This document shows positions 14,507 through 23,741 of a stretch of DNA of 33,531 nucleotides, piece by piece. The notes beneath the pieces were generated by a model that had not been told where the DNA came from, made no database searches, and saw nothing but the letters and a program-made list of their open reading frames with translations. Source of the stretch: Flavobacterium frigoritolerans (lineage in GTDB: Bacteria; Bacteroidota; Bacteroidia; Flavobacteriales; Flavobacteriaceae); the NCBI RefSeq assembly GCF_025847275.1, contig NZ_JAOZEV010000026.1, positions 1 through 33,531 on the forward strand, in the 5' to 3' direction. Position 1 is the first letter of the stretch; the number at the start of each line of letters is the position of its first letter. The translations under genes were made by a program, and so were the position numbers.

Positions 14507-15828
14507 TACAGTTCTTTTCCGTCTGCATCGAGAATTAAAAGCCCTTTAAAATGCTTTTTATCGGTGTTTAAAAACCATGCGTCTAGCTTCGTTTTTAACC
14601 AATCTTCTTTTAATTGACTTTCCCTGGTTAACATCATTACTGCATATTCACTTTTCGCAGCTGCATCTTCTAAATGGCGTTTAATATGTTTTCCATTACC
14701 TGTCAGATATTTTAACTCCACAACCGTGTCCTTTCCATTTATCTGAATCAAAGCATCAGGATTTTTTGCACCTATTTGTTCATGCCATCTTTTAGGGTAA
14801 AACTTCTTCTTTAAATCCAACTCTTTATCACTGATGTTTGGCAATAATTCAATTTTGCTTATTGATTTATACTTATCTATGAGTGTATTGGTAATAATCT
14901 TATTGTTATGCAATTCGTGCGCCTCATGCAAAACATGGGTCAAAACTGGTGTTTCTTTGTATCTTTCAACTCTAAAAGCATCTTCGGTTGGGATGTGCTT
15001 TAATGTTTTTATCAATACGTGTTCTGGAATATCTTCGTAGTATGGATGCCCCTTTGGGAAAACCAATTTACTTTCTGCTAGATTTGTTTGAAACATTTTT
15101 GGAATAGCTACATTAGGGGTTTTATTCGCTGGTGTAGTACTAATTTCCAATGTCTGAACGGCCTCACATCTACATCCCCAACCATTTGGTGGGTAATGGG
15201 TTTTCCAAAAAACATCTTGAATTGCCTTAATGATACCATCAAGCACTTGATGCTCACTCCGTACATATTTATCTCCAACGGTTTGGTATTCTAAATTTGG
15301 AATAGTGTCCTTGTCTTGTTGGAACTCTGTCCAACGCGCAGCGTTCTGACTACTTGCTATAGCAGTATTAACCTCAGTTTCTATCCAATTTTCATTGTAT
15401 AATCCAATAACTTTTGATGCCTCTTTTTTGAAATCTGAAAGAGAGCGTAACTCTCCTTTTTCATCCTTTAACAAAAGAGTTAAATCCCGTAACTCCTGAT
15501 AATTTTTAGCACTCGAAAATTGCCACACGTCCTGAGTTAAACGCTGTATCATTTCAGTATCAGGAGCATTCCAAACAGGCTTGATTTCGCTATATGCTTT
15601 AATAACTGTACTGGTCAGTTCCTTAGCCGTTATGCTGGTAAGTTCTGCGTTATAATTGGATTCGTACCCGTCTTTAATAACCCTGTTTATCGCTTCATTT
15701 ACAGCATCGATATACTCTTTTGAGGGGTTTTCTCCACTGGCTTTGTGAACTTTGCCTTTACATTTTGGGCAAACATCAGCGTATAATTCGGGGCTAACCG
15801 TTTGCTCCTGACCTTTAGCGGTAGGCAA
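14485..15828 (-). CDS. MuF head protein fused to a PD-(D/E)XK nuclease-like C-terminal domain
   Basis: 447 residues. A CPKC pair (Cys20, Cys23) at the N-terminus may bind zinc. The MuF / SPP1 gp7 head-morphogenesis domain covers about 130-225: NTAIASSQNAARW, YVRSEHQVLDG and the hallmark HYPPNGWGCRCEAV. After a linker, about 290-447 forms a separate domain with NPDALIQ (Pro357-Asp358) and VVELK (Glu371, Lys373), the spacing of a PD-(D/E)XK nuclease, as in CdiA-type tRNase toxins. MuF proteins with variable toxin tails are a known polymorphic toxin class delivered with phage particles. No immunity gene is seen next to it. Confidence 0.78.
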   Translation of the reverse strand: MPTAKGQEQTVSPELYADVCPKCKGKVHKASGENPSKEYIDAVNEAINRVIKDGYESNYNAELTSITAKELTSTVIKAYSEIKPVWNAPDTEMIQRLTQDVWQFSSAKNYQELRDLTLLLKDEKGELRSLSDFKKEASKVIGLYNENWIETEVNTAIASSQNAARWTEFQQDKDTIPNLEYQTVGDKYVRSEHQVLDGIIKAIQDVFWKTHYPPNGWGCRCEAVQTLEISTTPANKTPNVAIPKMFQTNLAESKLVFPKGHPYYEDIPEHVLIKTLKHIPTEDAFRVERYKETPVLTHVLHEAHELHNNKIITNTLIDKYKSISKIELLPNISDKELDLKKKFYPKRWHEQIGAKNPDALIQINGKDTVVELKYLTGNGKHIKRHLEDAAAKSEYAVMMLTRESQLKEDWLKTKLDAWFLNTDKKHFKGLLILDADGKELYKKSNLL

Positions 15829-15842
15829 CTTGTCGTTAACCC

Positions 15843-17099
15843 CTATCGAAAATTTTCAAATAATCCTTTAGCCTTTGGGTTCTTTTCTTCTTTTCCTTTT
15901 GGTGGTTCGCTCCCAGTGTTTTTAACTCCAGTAATCGGAAGGTTAAAAGTTTTAGCTACCCATTCTGGATCAAGGTCATATTTTTCAGTTGCCTCATTAA
16001 CCATTTTCCAATGTGCTGCCAAACTCATCGCTTCGGTTTCGTCAAATACAAATTTCATTTTTGTATTGTCAAACGGAAGTCCCATAGCTTGCAATACTGG
16101 AAACAATTGATCGTTGACAATAAATGAAATGAAACGTTTGTCATTAGTAGCAATCTTATCATCGAGTGTTCGTTCATGTACTTCTGTTTGGCTTCGATTC
16201 CCAGCCGTGTCGGTCATGGTTGCACTACCAATAATTGGTTTACTGATTTGCTCATCATGCAAACGGATTTGTTTTTCATAGGTATTGACAGGGTTACCTG
16301 CATTGGCTAAATCGTGAATTTTAATGTCAGTCCCATGAGGCATAACTGCTTGTGCCGCTTCTCCCAATTGACGGAGCATACTTTCGATTCTTTTAATATC
16401 ATTTCGATTGGCTGTTGTGGCCGTAATAAGAGGCATTCCGAATTTTTCAGAAAATTCAGCCCATGCCTGCATAGCGTTGCGCTTCCAGATAATATTTGGA
16501 ATAATACTATTGATAATTCCAAACTTACTTCTATGGTTAATCTCAATTACATTGGGAGCCTCTATATAATTGACATACTTATCTCCATACGCTTCCAAAT
16601 ACATACGTTGGTCAGCTATGGAAACATTACGAAATTTTACTGGTTTGACTTTTATTTTGTCCTCTTTCGTAATTGCATCAACTTCAGTAATCAGTTGTAC
16701 AACATTGTATTTATGAACAAGTGCATCCAAACATGCTTCTAAAAATTGGTAGAACCATTGTTTGTTGAGCAATAAATTTTGTTCGTCCAATTGGTCACCA
16801 GTAGCAATATCCGCTACATAAAAGCGATGATTTAAAGTTGCAGAATCACGAATGAGTAAAACAGATTCCACATGTCCGTCAATAATCATATCATCTATTA
16901 AATCTTGCATCAATGCCCAACGAGGTTCTGTTGGATGTTCTGCAGCTGTCATGGCTTGACGCCATTTTTGTATGTCTTTACGGGTTCTATCCTGAAACTC
17001 GGCCACAATAGCTTTAATGATACTTTCGTCCGTTTTCTTAACTGCGCTTTTTGCCTGAACCGCCTGCACTGGAGAATATCTTCTTTTCTTTAAATTCAT
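15843..17099 (-). CDS. Portal protein, DUF935 (Mu gp29-like)
   Basis: 418 residues. Typical DUF935 features: IIDGHVESVLLIRDSATL near residue 72, IIWKRNAMQAWAEFSEKFGMPLI near 200, and SATMTDTAGNRSQTEVHERTLDD near 290. Forms the dodecameric ring at the head vertex through which DNA enters and leaves. It lies between the gp36-like connector and the MuF gene, the usual neighbour of the portal. Confidence 0.88.
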   Translation of the reverse strand: MNLKKRRYSPVQAVQAKSAVKKTDESIIKAIVAEFQDRTRKDIQKWRQAMTAAEHPTEPRWALMQDLIDDMIIDGHVESVLLIRDSATLNHRFYVADIATGDQLDEQNLLLNKQWFYQFLEACLDALVHKYNVVQLITEVDAITKEDKIKVKPVKFRNVSIADQRMYLEAYGDKYVNYIEAPNVIEINHRSKFGIINSIIPNIIWKRNAMQAWAEFSEKFGMPLITATTANRNDIKRIESMLRQLGEAAQAVMPHGTDIKIHDLANAGNPVNTYEKQIRLHDEQISKPIIGSATMTDTAGNRSQTEVHERTLDDKIATNDKRFISFIVNDQLFPVLQAMGLPFDNTKMKFVFDETEAMSLAAHWKMVNEATEKYDLDPEWVAKTFNLPITGVKNTGSEPPKGKEEKNPKAKGLFENFR

Positions 17100-17118
17100 T
17101 TTAAATCTATTTTAAAAA

Positions 17119-17544
17119 TTACCACTTATGATTTTCAGGAGGTCGTGCGCTCCAAATTTTTACTTCAGAAAAGGTTTCTCCCGTATCGTCTTTTAGTTCA
17201 GGAAGGTCAGCGGGGATAGCTCCTTTTCCTACTTCTTTTAACCAGTCCAATGCATCCTGATAGCGGTCATCCCTATGTTTAGGAATATCTTTCATTCCTG
17301 TTTGGGAGTACAAATGGTATAAGGCGACATCTATTAAAAGAGTAATGATGAATTCATCTCGGGTAATAGCATTAAAAAAGGCTACCAAATCGTAGCGTTT
17401 GCCAATGTATTGACGCATCTGGTCAATGGCTGTTTGTTCAGCACGTTTCAATTTTGTCGAATTGTAAAAATCAGTTGCAGTCAACAAACGAATGATCTCG
17501 TTTTTGATTAACATTTCGTAATCAGTCTCTTTAATATATCTCAT
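17119..17544 (-). CDS. Head-tail connector, DUF1320 (Mu gp36-like)
   Basis: 141 residues. The N-terminal helical part RAEQTAIDQMRQYIGKRYD, the TLLIDVALYHLYSQT helix and the DDRYQDALDWLKEVGKG segment fit DUF1320. The C-terminus, WSARPPENHKW, is conserved in the Bacteroidetes versions I know. In Mu this protein belongs to the head-tail joining set. Here it is between terminase and portal. Confidence 0.75.
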   Translation of the reverse strand: MRYIKETDYEMLIKNEIIRLLTATDFYNSTKLKRAEQTAIDQMRQYIGKRYDLVAFFNAITRDEFIITLLIDVALYHLYSQTGMKDIPKHRDDRYQDALDWLKEVGKGAIPADLPELKDDTGETFSEVKIWSARPPENHKW

Positions 17545-17564
17545 GGATTTTGGTGTATCGTTTA

Positions 17565-19121
17565 TTAAAAATCTCTTTTTTTGTAACTAGTTCTTGAAGC
17601 TGTTTGTATTTCAAAACTGCTGACGAAAGTGGCTTTGTTCAAATCTGCAATGTCTGCTTGAACTGCATCGGGTGCATCATCATTAGCTCCACTACCTTTT
17701 TCAAATGTTAAATGCTGGTCTATTGCAGTGGTTTGGTCTAAAGTGTCTTTTTCCTCTTCATTCCAGTACACCCTTAATCTCTCAAAGTGTCCTGACCCAG
17801 CTTCAATACGTTCATATTTCCCTTCTTTGGGTCTTTTATCAGCTATAACAGGGATATAGTATCCTCGATAATCTCCTTCTGTATCAAAATCACTAACAAA
17901 CTCATCCATTGCAAAAAGACCTTCGATTTTATAGACAATCGGGTATCGTTGGAGTTTGTGTTTTTCATATAAATCGTACAGCCACGAAGCACATACTTGC
18001 CGTGAAGTCTGACGGCAAAATGAAAAGATGACATGAAAATCACGTTTTATTTTCCCCATCAAAAACATGGCTTTATAATCTCCTTTATCCTTGTAGCTTA
18101 AATCTCCATACAATTCCAATGCATCGTATTTATCCAGGGAAAGCATTTTACAGTGCTGCATCCATTCAGGTTTGAAAACAGCACCATCCATAAGAGGTGT
18201 ACACATATATTCGCGCATCCAACTTCGGTAAGGAGTTGCAAGACGTTTTTCCCTCCAGTATAAAGCGGTGTATTTAGCTGGCCAACTAGGTGTGAAATTA
18301 TCGTCAAGAACTGCCTTGGTCTTGATGTGATGGTATGGATTGGCAAACCCCTGCTTTTTACTTTCGACATTCGCAATTTTAGCAAGCTCGATAAGCTTGG
18401 CCAGAATTGAATTTTTATGGATTAAATTATTATTGAAAACAAAGCGTTCCCTTCCTTTATCAAAACATCCCCACAATGTCCCAGTGATATAATCTATTGC
18501 TTCACGAATTAATCGGTCGTTGTTGCAACGTTTCAGGGTATCAATATCATCACAACCAATATAATCAGGTCTAAACTCCCCAAATCTTAATCCCCTTGGG
18601 TCTTGTCCAAAACCTAAAGCGTGAAAGTGTATTCCGTCTTTAGTTGTGAAATTCCCCTCAGCCCAATCTCCTTGATTAAACTGTTCGCCATAGTCATTAA
18701 TGAAACGATTGTTATGTTTCAAATTGGCTTGTATGTCAGAAATTAAACGTTTTGCTTTTTCTTCATTTTCACCAATAAGCAACATAAAGTTCAGCTCCTT
18801 TTTCACATAAGCTAAATAAAGAGGTACACCTAACATTGTATGTACCGATTTAGCCGAACCTCTGAAGGCATCATTAAGAAGTTTACATACCTTGTTTTTT
18901 ATAATGATGTTCGATATTTTGACATGAAAGGGAGCCGATTTACAAGTAGCATAATCCACAAAATAATATTCAAACCACTCGATGTAATTTTTTTCCAGTT
19001 TGCCTATTCGGGCTGTTTTATCAGCCAAAGATTCGTGTATGTTGATAGTAGTCGCTTTGTCAATTCTCTTGGCATGCGCTTCGTATATCCTTGTTAACTT
19101 TTCGTAATTCACTATTGCCAT
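17565..19121 (-). CDS. Terminase large subunit (Mu gp28-like)
   Basis: 518 residues. The ATPase part has a degenerate Walker A AFRGSAKS at about 85-92 and a Walker B-like YIGCDDID at about 190. The nuclease part has ELYGDLSYKDKGDY (first metal-binding Asp, about 340) and the late NDDAPDAVQ (about 485). It packs DNA into the head; in Mu-like phages it cuts the host-flanked integrated genome. Its start codon overlaps the small terminase stop by one base. Confidence 0.87.
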   Translation of the reverse strand: MAIVNYEKLTRIYEAHAKRIDKATTINIHESLADKTARIGKLEKNYIEWFEYYFVDYATCKSAPFHVKISNIIIKNKVCKLLNDAFRGSAKSVHTMLGVPLYLAYVKKELNFMLLIGENEEKAKRLISDIQANLKHNNRFINDYGEQFNQGDWAEGNFTTKDGIHFHALGFGQDPRGLRFGEFRPDYIGCDDIDTLKRCNNDRLIREAIDYITGTLWGCFDKGRERFVFNNNLIHKNSILAKLIELAKIANVESKKQGFANPYHHIKTKAVLDDNFTPSWPAKYTALYWREKRLATPYRSWMREYMCTPLMDGAVFKPEWMQHCKMLSLDKYDALELYGDLSYKDKGDYKAMFLMGKIKRDFHVIFSFCRQTSRQVCASWLYDLYEKHKLQRYPIVYKIEGLFAMDEFVSDFDTEGDYRGYYIPVIADKRPKEGKYERIEAGSGHFERLRVYWNEEEKDTLDQTTAIDQHLTFEKGSGANDDAPDAVQADIADLNKATFVSSFEIQTASRTSYKKRDF

Positions 19122-19558
19122 TATCCTTGCATTTGAATTTTATGCAACAAAAATTGCTTGTGTATTGCCGTTTGTTTGGCTGCTTCTTTAGCGTCAATCT
19201 GTGAATGAAAAGTGTCTAGTTCCATTAAGACATCCATAACCACCGTCGGGTTGGTTTTTTTAGCCATATAATCAAAGGCTTTCATTACTCTACCCAATGC
19301 CACAGAATCAAAAGAAGCAACTCCTCCTTTACTAATATTAATGGCTTCTCTTAACAATAATTTATTGAGTTCTAAAGGACTTCCCTGAAGTAGTTCTTTC
19401 GCTTCTTCCCAGTTGTATTTATCCCTCCAACTTGCAATGGTTTTCGGGTGCTTTCCCAACTTCTCAGCAATAGCCTTAATAGTGAAATTTTTCTCTATAT
19501 AGAGCATTTCCGCAATGTTGATTTCTGCACTTTTTTCTACTAATTCAATCTTTTTCAT
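19121..19558 (-). CDS. Terminase small subunit-like, helix-turn-helix
   Basis: 145 residues. Residues 26-50 (FTIKAIAEKLGKHPKTIASWRDKYNW) form a clear helix-turn-helix of the type found in small terminases; the remainder is helical and may oligomerise. First gene of the leftward module, coupled to the large terminase. It should recognise the phage packaging site. Confidence 0.72.
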   Translation of the reverse strand: MKKIELVEKSAEINIAEMLYIEKNFTIKAIAEKLGKHPKTIASWRDKYNWEEAKELLQGSPLELNKLLLREAINISKGGVASFDSVALGRVMKAFDYMAKKTNPTVVMDVLMELDTFHSQIDAKEAAKQTAIHKQFLLHKIQMQG

Positions 19559-19599
19559 GATGCAAAAATGCCATTAAAAACACCTATCAAAAATTACTT

Positions 19600-19615
19600 A
19601 TGACACTGTGACACA
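19600..19615. promoter_or_regulatory. Direct repeat TGACACTG next to the late promoters
   Basis: TGACACTG and TGACACAG lie head to tail at 19600-19615, between the small terminase start and the interlocked promoters. It could bind a late activator or be part of the minus-strand leader. Based on repetition and position only. Confidence 0.3.
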
Positions 19616-19619
19616 GGAT

Positions 19620-19651
19620 TTTGAGATTCCAAAATTACGCTTGTAGGTTTG
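19620..19651 (+). promoter_or_regulatory. Late promoter for the capsid/tail module
   Basis: TTTG (19620-19623), 20 bases, TAGGTTTG (19644-19651), both exact. The predicted start is near 19656, giving a short leader to the protease gene at 19671. It interlocks with the divergent minus-strand promoter. Confidence 0.75.
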
Positions 19652-19660
19652 CCACTCAAA
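19630..19660 (-). promoter_or_regulatory. Late promoter for the packaging/head module
   Basis: On the minus strand: TTTG (19660-19657), 19 bases, TAATTTTG (19637-19630). Both boxes are exact. The predicted start is near 19626, with a leader of about 65 bases before the small terminase gene. Its -7 box lies inside the spacer of the plus-strand promoter and vice versa. Confidence 0.7.
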
Positions 19661-19670
19661 TAAGACAAAC

Positions 19671-20807
19671 ATGCAATTTCAATTCATTAAAAACCAAGTA
19701 GAAGTAAAAGCACACGGGGATATCTATCCCTATGATATTTCCAACAATGATTTCATCAAAGCAATCGCATTGGCCAAGGAGAAAAAGAGTATTCTATTTA
19801 TTGATGTTCACTGTTTTGGCGGGTCAGTTATCGAAGGCAATCTTATTTATAACACTCTTATAAATGCTGGAGTTAAAAAGCATCTTGATATTACTGGAAT
19901 AGCTGCTAGTATGGCAACAGTAATGATGATGGCCGCCGATAAAGTACGAATGAACGATGACTCCTTTATCATGCTGCATCGTCCTACTTGTGCTGTCGAA
20001 GGTGATGCCGAAGAACTGCAAGAAACAGCCAAAGTACTTACCTCTATGAGTGGTACAATGGGGAAACGTTACTCGGAAAAGTCAGGTAAAACAATTGACG
20101 AAGTCAATGCATTATGGCTTAACGGAAAAGATAATTGGATGGATGCCACCGAAGCTTTGGAAGCTGGGTTAATCGATGAAATTATTGTTACTGGTAGACA
20201 GCCTATTTCTAAGGTAGAAGTACTGGCTAATACAAAAGGCATCTTCGAAAAGTTTACTGCAAGATTGAATGTCCCTGCACCTAATTTAAAAAAAACAGAT
20301 ATGAAAAAAGACTTGATCGCCTCTTTAAAATTGGAAGGCGTAAACGAAGCTTCGACCGAACAGGAAATTATCGAAGCAATTAAAAAGCAAAGAACAACTC
20401 AGGATGCCACAATTCTTGATTTGCAGAAAAAAGCCGAAGACGATAAAGAAAAGGCTATCGATGATTTGTTAGAAGAGGCCGCTACTGCAGAACAAATTAC
20501 TGCTGAGCAAAAAGTGACTTACAAAGAGGTTGGTAAAGCCTTAGGCATTGACAAAATGAAAGCCATGTTACCTGCAGGAAAGAAACTTGTAGCTCCAAAC
20601 GCAAGATTGGATTTGATGATTAAAAGTACTACTACAGGAAATACCGCTGTTGCTAGTGTTGCTACAGCTAATGGAGCTTTTGATATTTCAGCTAAATCTT
20701 GGGATGAACTGGCAGCACAATCAGGTGCATTGGAATCAATCGAAGAAAATAAGCCTGAAGTTTTCGCAGCCTTATACAAAGCAAAATGGGGTACAGAGAT
20801 TAAATAA
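19671..20807 (+). CDS. ClpP-fold prohead protease with fused scaffold region
   Basis: 378 residues. Residues 1-175 are a ClpP-like serine protease: GIAASMA holds the nucleophile Ser80 and MLHRP the catalytic His103. Residues 210-378 are charged and helical, typical of a scaffold that is cut away after assembly. An in-frame ATG at 20301 (MKKDLIASLK) begins exactly at this second part and could give a separate scaffold protein, as Mu does with its protease and scaffold genes. Directly followed by the capsid gene. Confidence 0.85.
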   Translation: MQFQFIKNQVEVKAHGDIYPYDISNNDFIKAIALAKEKKSILFIDVHCFGGSVIEGNLIYNTLINAGVKKHLDITGIAASMATVMMMAADKVRMNDDSFIMLHRPTCAVEGDAEELQETAKVLTSMSGTMGKRYSEKSGKTIDEVNALWLNGKDNWMDATEALEAGLIDEIIVTGRQPISKVEVLANTKGIFEKFTARLNVPAPNLKKTDMKKDLIASLKLEGVNEASTEQEIIEAIKKQRTTQDATILDLQKKAEDDKEKAIDDLLEEAATAEQITAEQKVTYKEVGKALGIDKMKAMLPAGKKLVAPNARLDLMIKSTTTGNTAVASVATANGAFDISAKSWDELAAQSGALESIEENKPEVFAALYKAKWGTEIK

Positions 20808-20837
20808 TAAAATCACAAATATAAAAACAGAAAAATA

Positions 20838-21719
20838 ATGGCAGGAGTTTATAAAGAAGTCTGGACAGGAGAACTTGTAAAAACAATCAGTACAGCAGAA
20901 TCAGGAACATTTTTAGAAACCATCCCTGATAGCTCGCAATATGCGGAAAACGATGTGATTCACTTAGTGGATATTGGTGTGGAGCCAGACGTGTTAATTA
21001 ACAATACCACTTATCCAATTCCAATTCAAGCACTTGATGATGATGACATCCCGATCAAGTTGGATAAATTCTCAACTAAAACAACACCTATCACAGATGA
21101 TGAGTTGCACGCATTATCATACGATAAAATAGCAAGCGTTAAGGAGCGTCATGGGTCATCTATTGCGAAATCAAAATTTGCCAAAGCATTGCACTCTTTA
21201 GCACCTGCAACTTCTACTGCGGATACACCAGTCATTAAAACAACAGGACCAGTAGTTAACGGAAGAAAAACGTTACTTCCTAAGGATGTTGTATCACTTA
21301 AAAAAGCATACAACGATATGGGGATAGCCTCTGATGTAATTTTAGTATTATGTACAGACCACGTTAATGATTTGCTTGCAAACGATCAAAAATTCGAAAA
21401 ACAATACTACAATTATACGACTGGTGTGATTGCTAACATGTACGGTTTTACCATTTATGAGCACATTTCTTGTCCTGTATTTACTAGCACAGGTGGAAAA
21501 GGTTCGCTAGGTTCATTACCAACAGCAACCAACTTCCATGCATCAGTTGCGTATCACAAACCTTATGTTTTTAAATGTACAGGATCAACAAAAATGTACT
21601 ATTCAAAAGCAGAGAATGATACAGATTTTCAGAGAAACAAAATCAACTTTACACATCGATTTATTGCTATGCCTAAAAAGACAAAAGCAATGGGGGCAAT
21701 TATGTCTGATGTAGCTTAA
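20838..21719 (+). CDS. Major capsid protein (HK97 fold)
   Basis: 293 residues. Position after protease/scaffold, size and content (ITDDELHALSYDKIASVKERH, TDHVNDLLANDQKF, a beta-rich end with RFIAMPKKTKAMGAIMSDVA) fit the Bacteroidetes Mu-type major capsid. There is no long N-terminal delta domain, consistent with a separate scaffold. Builds the icosahedral head. Confidence 0.82.
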   Translation: MAGVYKEVWTGELVKTISTAESGTFLETIPDSSQYAENDVIHLVDIGVEPDVLINNTTYPIPIQALDDDDIPIKLDKFSTKTTPITDDELHALSYDKIASVKERHGSSIAKSKFAKALHSLAPATSTADTPVIKTTGPVVNGRKTLLPKDVVSLKKAYNDMGIASDVILVLCTDHVNDLLANDQKFEKQYYNYTTGVIANMYGFTIYEHISCPVFTSTGGKGSLGSLPTATNFHASVAYHKPYVFKCTGSTKMYYSKAENDTDFQRNKINFTHRFIAMPKKTKAMGAIMSDVA

Positions 21720-21729
21720 TCTTAGAAAC

Positions 21730-22074
21730 ATGGTAAAAGAAAAACAAATAGCTGTAGCCAAAGAATATTTGGCAGGCAAAACGCTTAAAGGAATTTGGGT
21801 CAATTCTGAGGGAGAATTATTCTCTAGCGAAGATTTAGCAAAGAAAAGTGATGAAGATGCTGAATTTGTGAAAAACACAAAAGGAGATGAAACTTCAAAA
21901 AAAGAATTATCAGAGGAAGACTTGAAACTTTTGGAAGATACAGAACTGACAAAAGAGAACTATCAGGTAATGGCCTCTTTGATAAAAGCCTTTGAAATAA
22001 AAACCACTGACAAAAAAGCGGAAACATTCATTGAGGCTTTGACCCAATTTAAAGAATCTTTAAAAACAGTTTAA
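21730..22074 (+). CDS. Small acidic structural-region protein
   Basis: 114 residues, very rich in Lys and Glu, helical. A short beta part (LKGIWVNSEGELFSSEDLAKK) precedes acidic helices. It lies between capsid and sheath, where many myoviruses carry head-tail adaptor or minor head genes. No family recognised. Confidence 0.5.
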   Translation: MVKEKQIAVAKEYLAGKTLKGIWVNSEGELFSSEDLAKKSDEDAEFVKNTKGDETSKKELSEEDLKLLEDTELTKENYQVMASLIKAFEIKTTDKKAETFIEALTQFKESLKTV

Positions 22075-22075
22075 A

Positions 22076-23323
22076 ATGAGTTTAAGAGGTGTAAATATAA
22101 GCGAAGGTAATATCGGAGTAAACCAATTGGGCGATGCCCGGGAGTTTGGACTTATTGGAAACGGAATTGCCATCGCAGGAAAACTTGACTTAGGTGTGGC
22201 GTACATATTACGCCGTATCCAAGATGCGGAAAGCCTCGGGATTACTGCTGAATATGATGATGCAAACAATGTTCATGTACACCGTCATATTTCGGAGTTT
22301 TACCGAAATGCTAGACCAGGAAGAAAATTAAACATCATGTTAGTGGCTGATACTATTGCATTAAAAGACATGGTAACAGATGCTAAAAATCTGATTGTAA
22401 ATGCTGACGGAATGATATCAGATTTGGGTTTCTTTTCTAATTCTACGGCTCCGATTACTTTGATTGACGGCATTCCAACTGGAGTAAGTGAGTGTATTAC
22501 CGAGTTACAAAAGTTAGCGCAATGGGCTGCTACAAATGATATGCCTTTGCACACTATCGTAGAAGGTTTCGGTATTTCGGACACATTAAGCAATTTGGCT
22601 GATTTACGTGACTTTCAAGTCATAGTTGGGGCGCAACCTGTCAAAGTTTCGGCAACTAAGGTAAGTATGGTTATCGCTCAGGACTGGGAACATGCTGAAA
22701 CATTTAGAGGAAATGCACAAAAATATGCAGATGTAGGTACATTTTTAGGAGTTGTTGCTTCACACGCTTGGAATAGAAACCCTGGAGAAGTTGAAACAAA
22801 AAATATTCAAAATGTATCCTTGGGAACTTGGAGGGTTGGCGGTTTGTCGAATCATAAAAAATATACCGAGGTTTTCGAATCCCTTGAAACTTTAAATGAC
22901 AAAGGATATATCATTCCTGTTAAGTACCAAGGGAAAGCAGGTTACTGGTTTAATGATGGTGCTACAATTGCACCAATTATAATTGATGTACAAGGCAACA
23001 TGAACCAACATACAATCTATTACTCACATACACTTGATGAGAGTGTAAGAGCCTTACGTCAGGTGTATTTGCCAGAGATTAAAAAACCAGTACCATTAAT
23101 AGGTGGGTTAATGCCAATTGACATGGTTGAATACTATAACGCCATTGGTGATGCTGTTTTTAAAAAGTTTGCGTCTGCAGGACTTATTAGTGAAGGCAAA
23201 ACCAATGTAGATCCTCTTAGTGATTTATTAGGAACTAAAATACTAAATGTTCAGTTCACAGTAGTTCCAACTGGAACAATTGACGAACTGGTGGGAAACA
23301 TAAATCTTAAAACCAGTTTATAA
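22076..23323 (+). CDS. Contractile tail sheath protein (DUF2586-like)
   Basis: 415 residues. Starts with GVNISEGNIGVNQLG and has the Gly-rich N-terminal part and C-terminal DPLSDLLGTKILNVQFTVVP block of the DUF2586 sheath group found in Bacteroidetes Mu-like phages. It wraps the tube and contracts on infection. The start is one base after the previous stop; its stop overlaps the tube gene start by one base. Confidence 0.78.
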   Translation: MSLRGVNISEGNIGVNQLGDAREFGLIGNGIAIAGKLDLGVAYILRRIQDAESLGITAEYDDANNVHVHRHISEFYRNARPGRKLNIMLVADTIALKDMVTDAKNLIVNADGMISDLGFFSNSTAPITLIDGIPTGVSECITELQKLAQWAATNDMPLHTIVEGFGISDTLSNLADLRDFQVIVGAQPVKVSATKVSMVIAQDWEHAETFRGNAQKYADVGTFLGVVASHAWNRNPGEVETKNIQNVSLGTWRVGGLSNHKKYTEVFESLETLNDKGYIIPVKYQGKAGYWFNDGATIAPIIIDVQGNMNQHTIYYSHTLDESVRALRQVYLPEIKKPVPLIGGLMPIDMVEYYNAIGDAVFKKFASAGLISEGKTNVDPLSDLLGTKILNVQFTVVPTGTIDELVGNINLKTSL

Positions 23324-23739
23324 TGGCAACAGTAAAAAGAATGCATGAAGTGTACTCGTCTGGTGATGTTACGGTAACCCTTATGGGGATTCATGATATC
23401 AACCCGTCAGCCATCGAGTATAATTCAAATTATGCACATGAATACCAACGAGGTTTGCGAAGGGATGCTAGAGGTTGGCGCATGGGAGCTAAGGAAATGG
23501 ATGCAAAAATCACACTTCCCCTTGATACCATAGCCATTATTGAGAAAGCAGCCCCTGACGGTGATATCGCTTTGATAAGACCGTTTCCAATCATTGTTAC
23601 TTTTTTTAACACAGAGAACGTTTTAATAAAAGATATAATCACGGCAAAATTTAAAGGTAACGGAAGAACCGTTACCAATGACGGAGAAATCGAAAAAGAA
23701 TACGAATTATTTCCAACGGAAATCAAATACAATATTTAA
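23323..23739 (+). CDS. Tail tube protein
   Basis: 138 residues, mostly beta, with SSGDVTVTLMGIHDINPSAI near the start and MDAKITLPLDTIAII in the middle. Size and placement directly after the sheath gene fit the inner tube of a contractile tail (Mu gpM role). Coupled to the sheath by a one-base overlap. Confidence 0.7.
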   Translation: MATVKRMHEVYSSGDVTVTLMGIHDINPSAIEYNSNYAHEYQRGLRRDARGWRMGAKEMDAKITLPLDTIAIIEKAAPDGDIALIRPFPIIVTFFNTENVLIKDIITAKFKGNGRTVTNDGEIEKEYELFPTEIKYNI

Positions 23740-23741
23740 AA

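Noticed and set aside
14340..14528. A 62-codon minus-strand frame between tape measure and MuF genes
   Set aside because: It spans the small RNA, overlaps both neighbours in another frame and has no plausible protein features.
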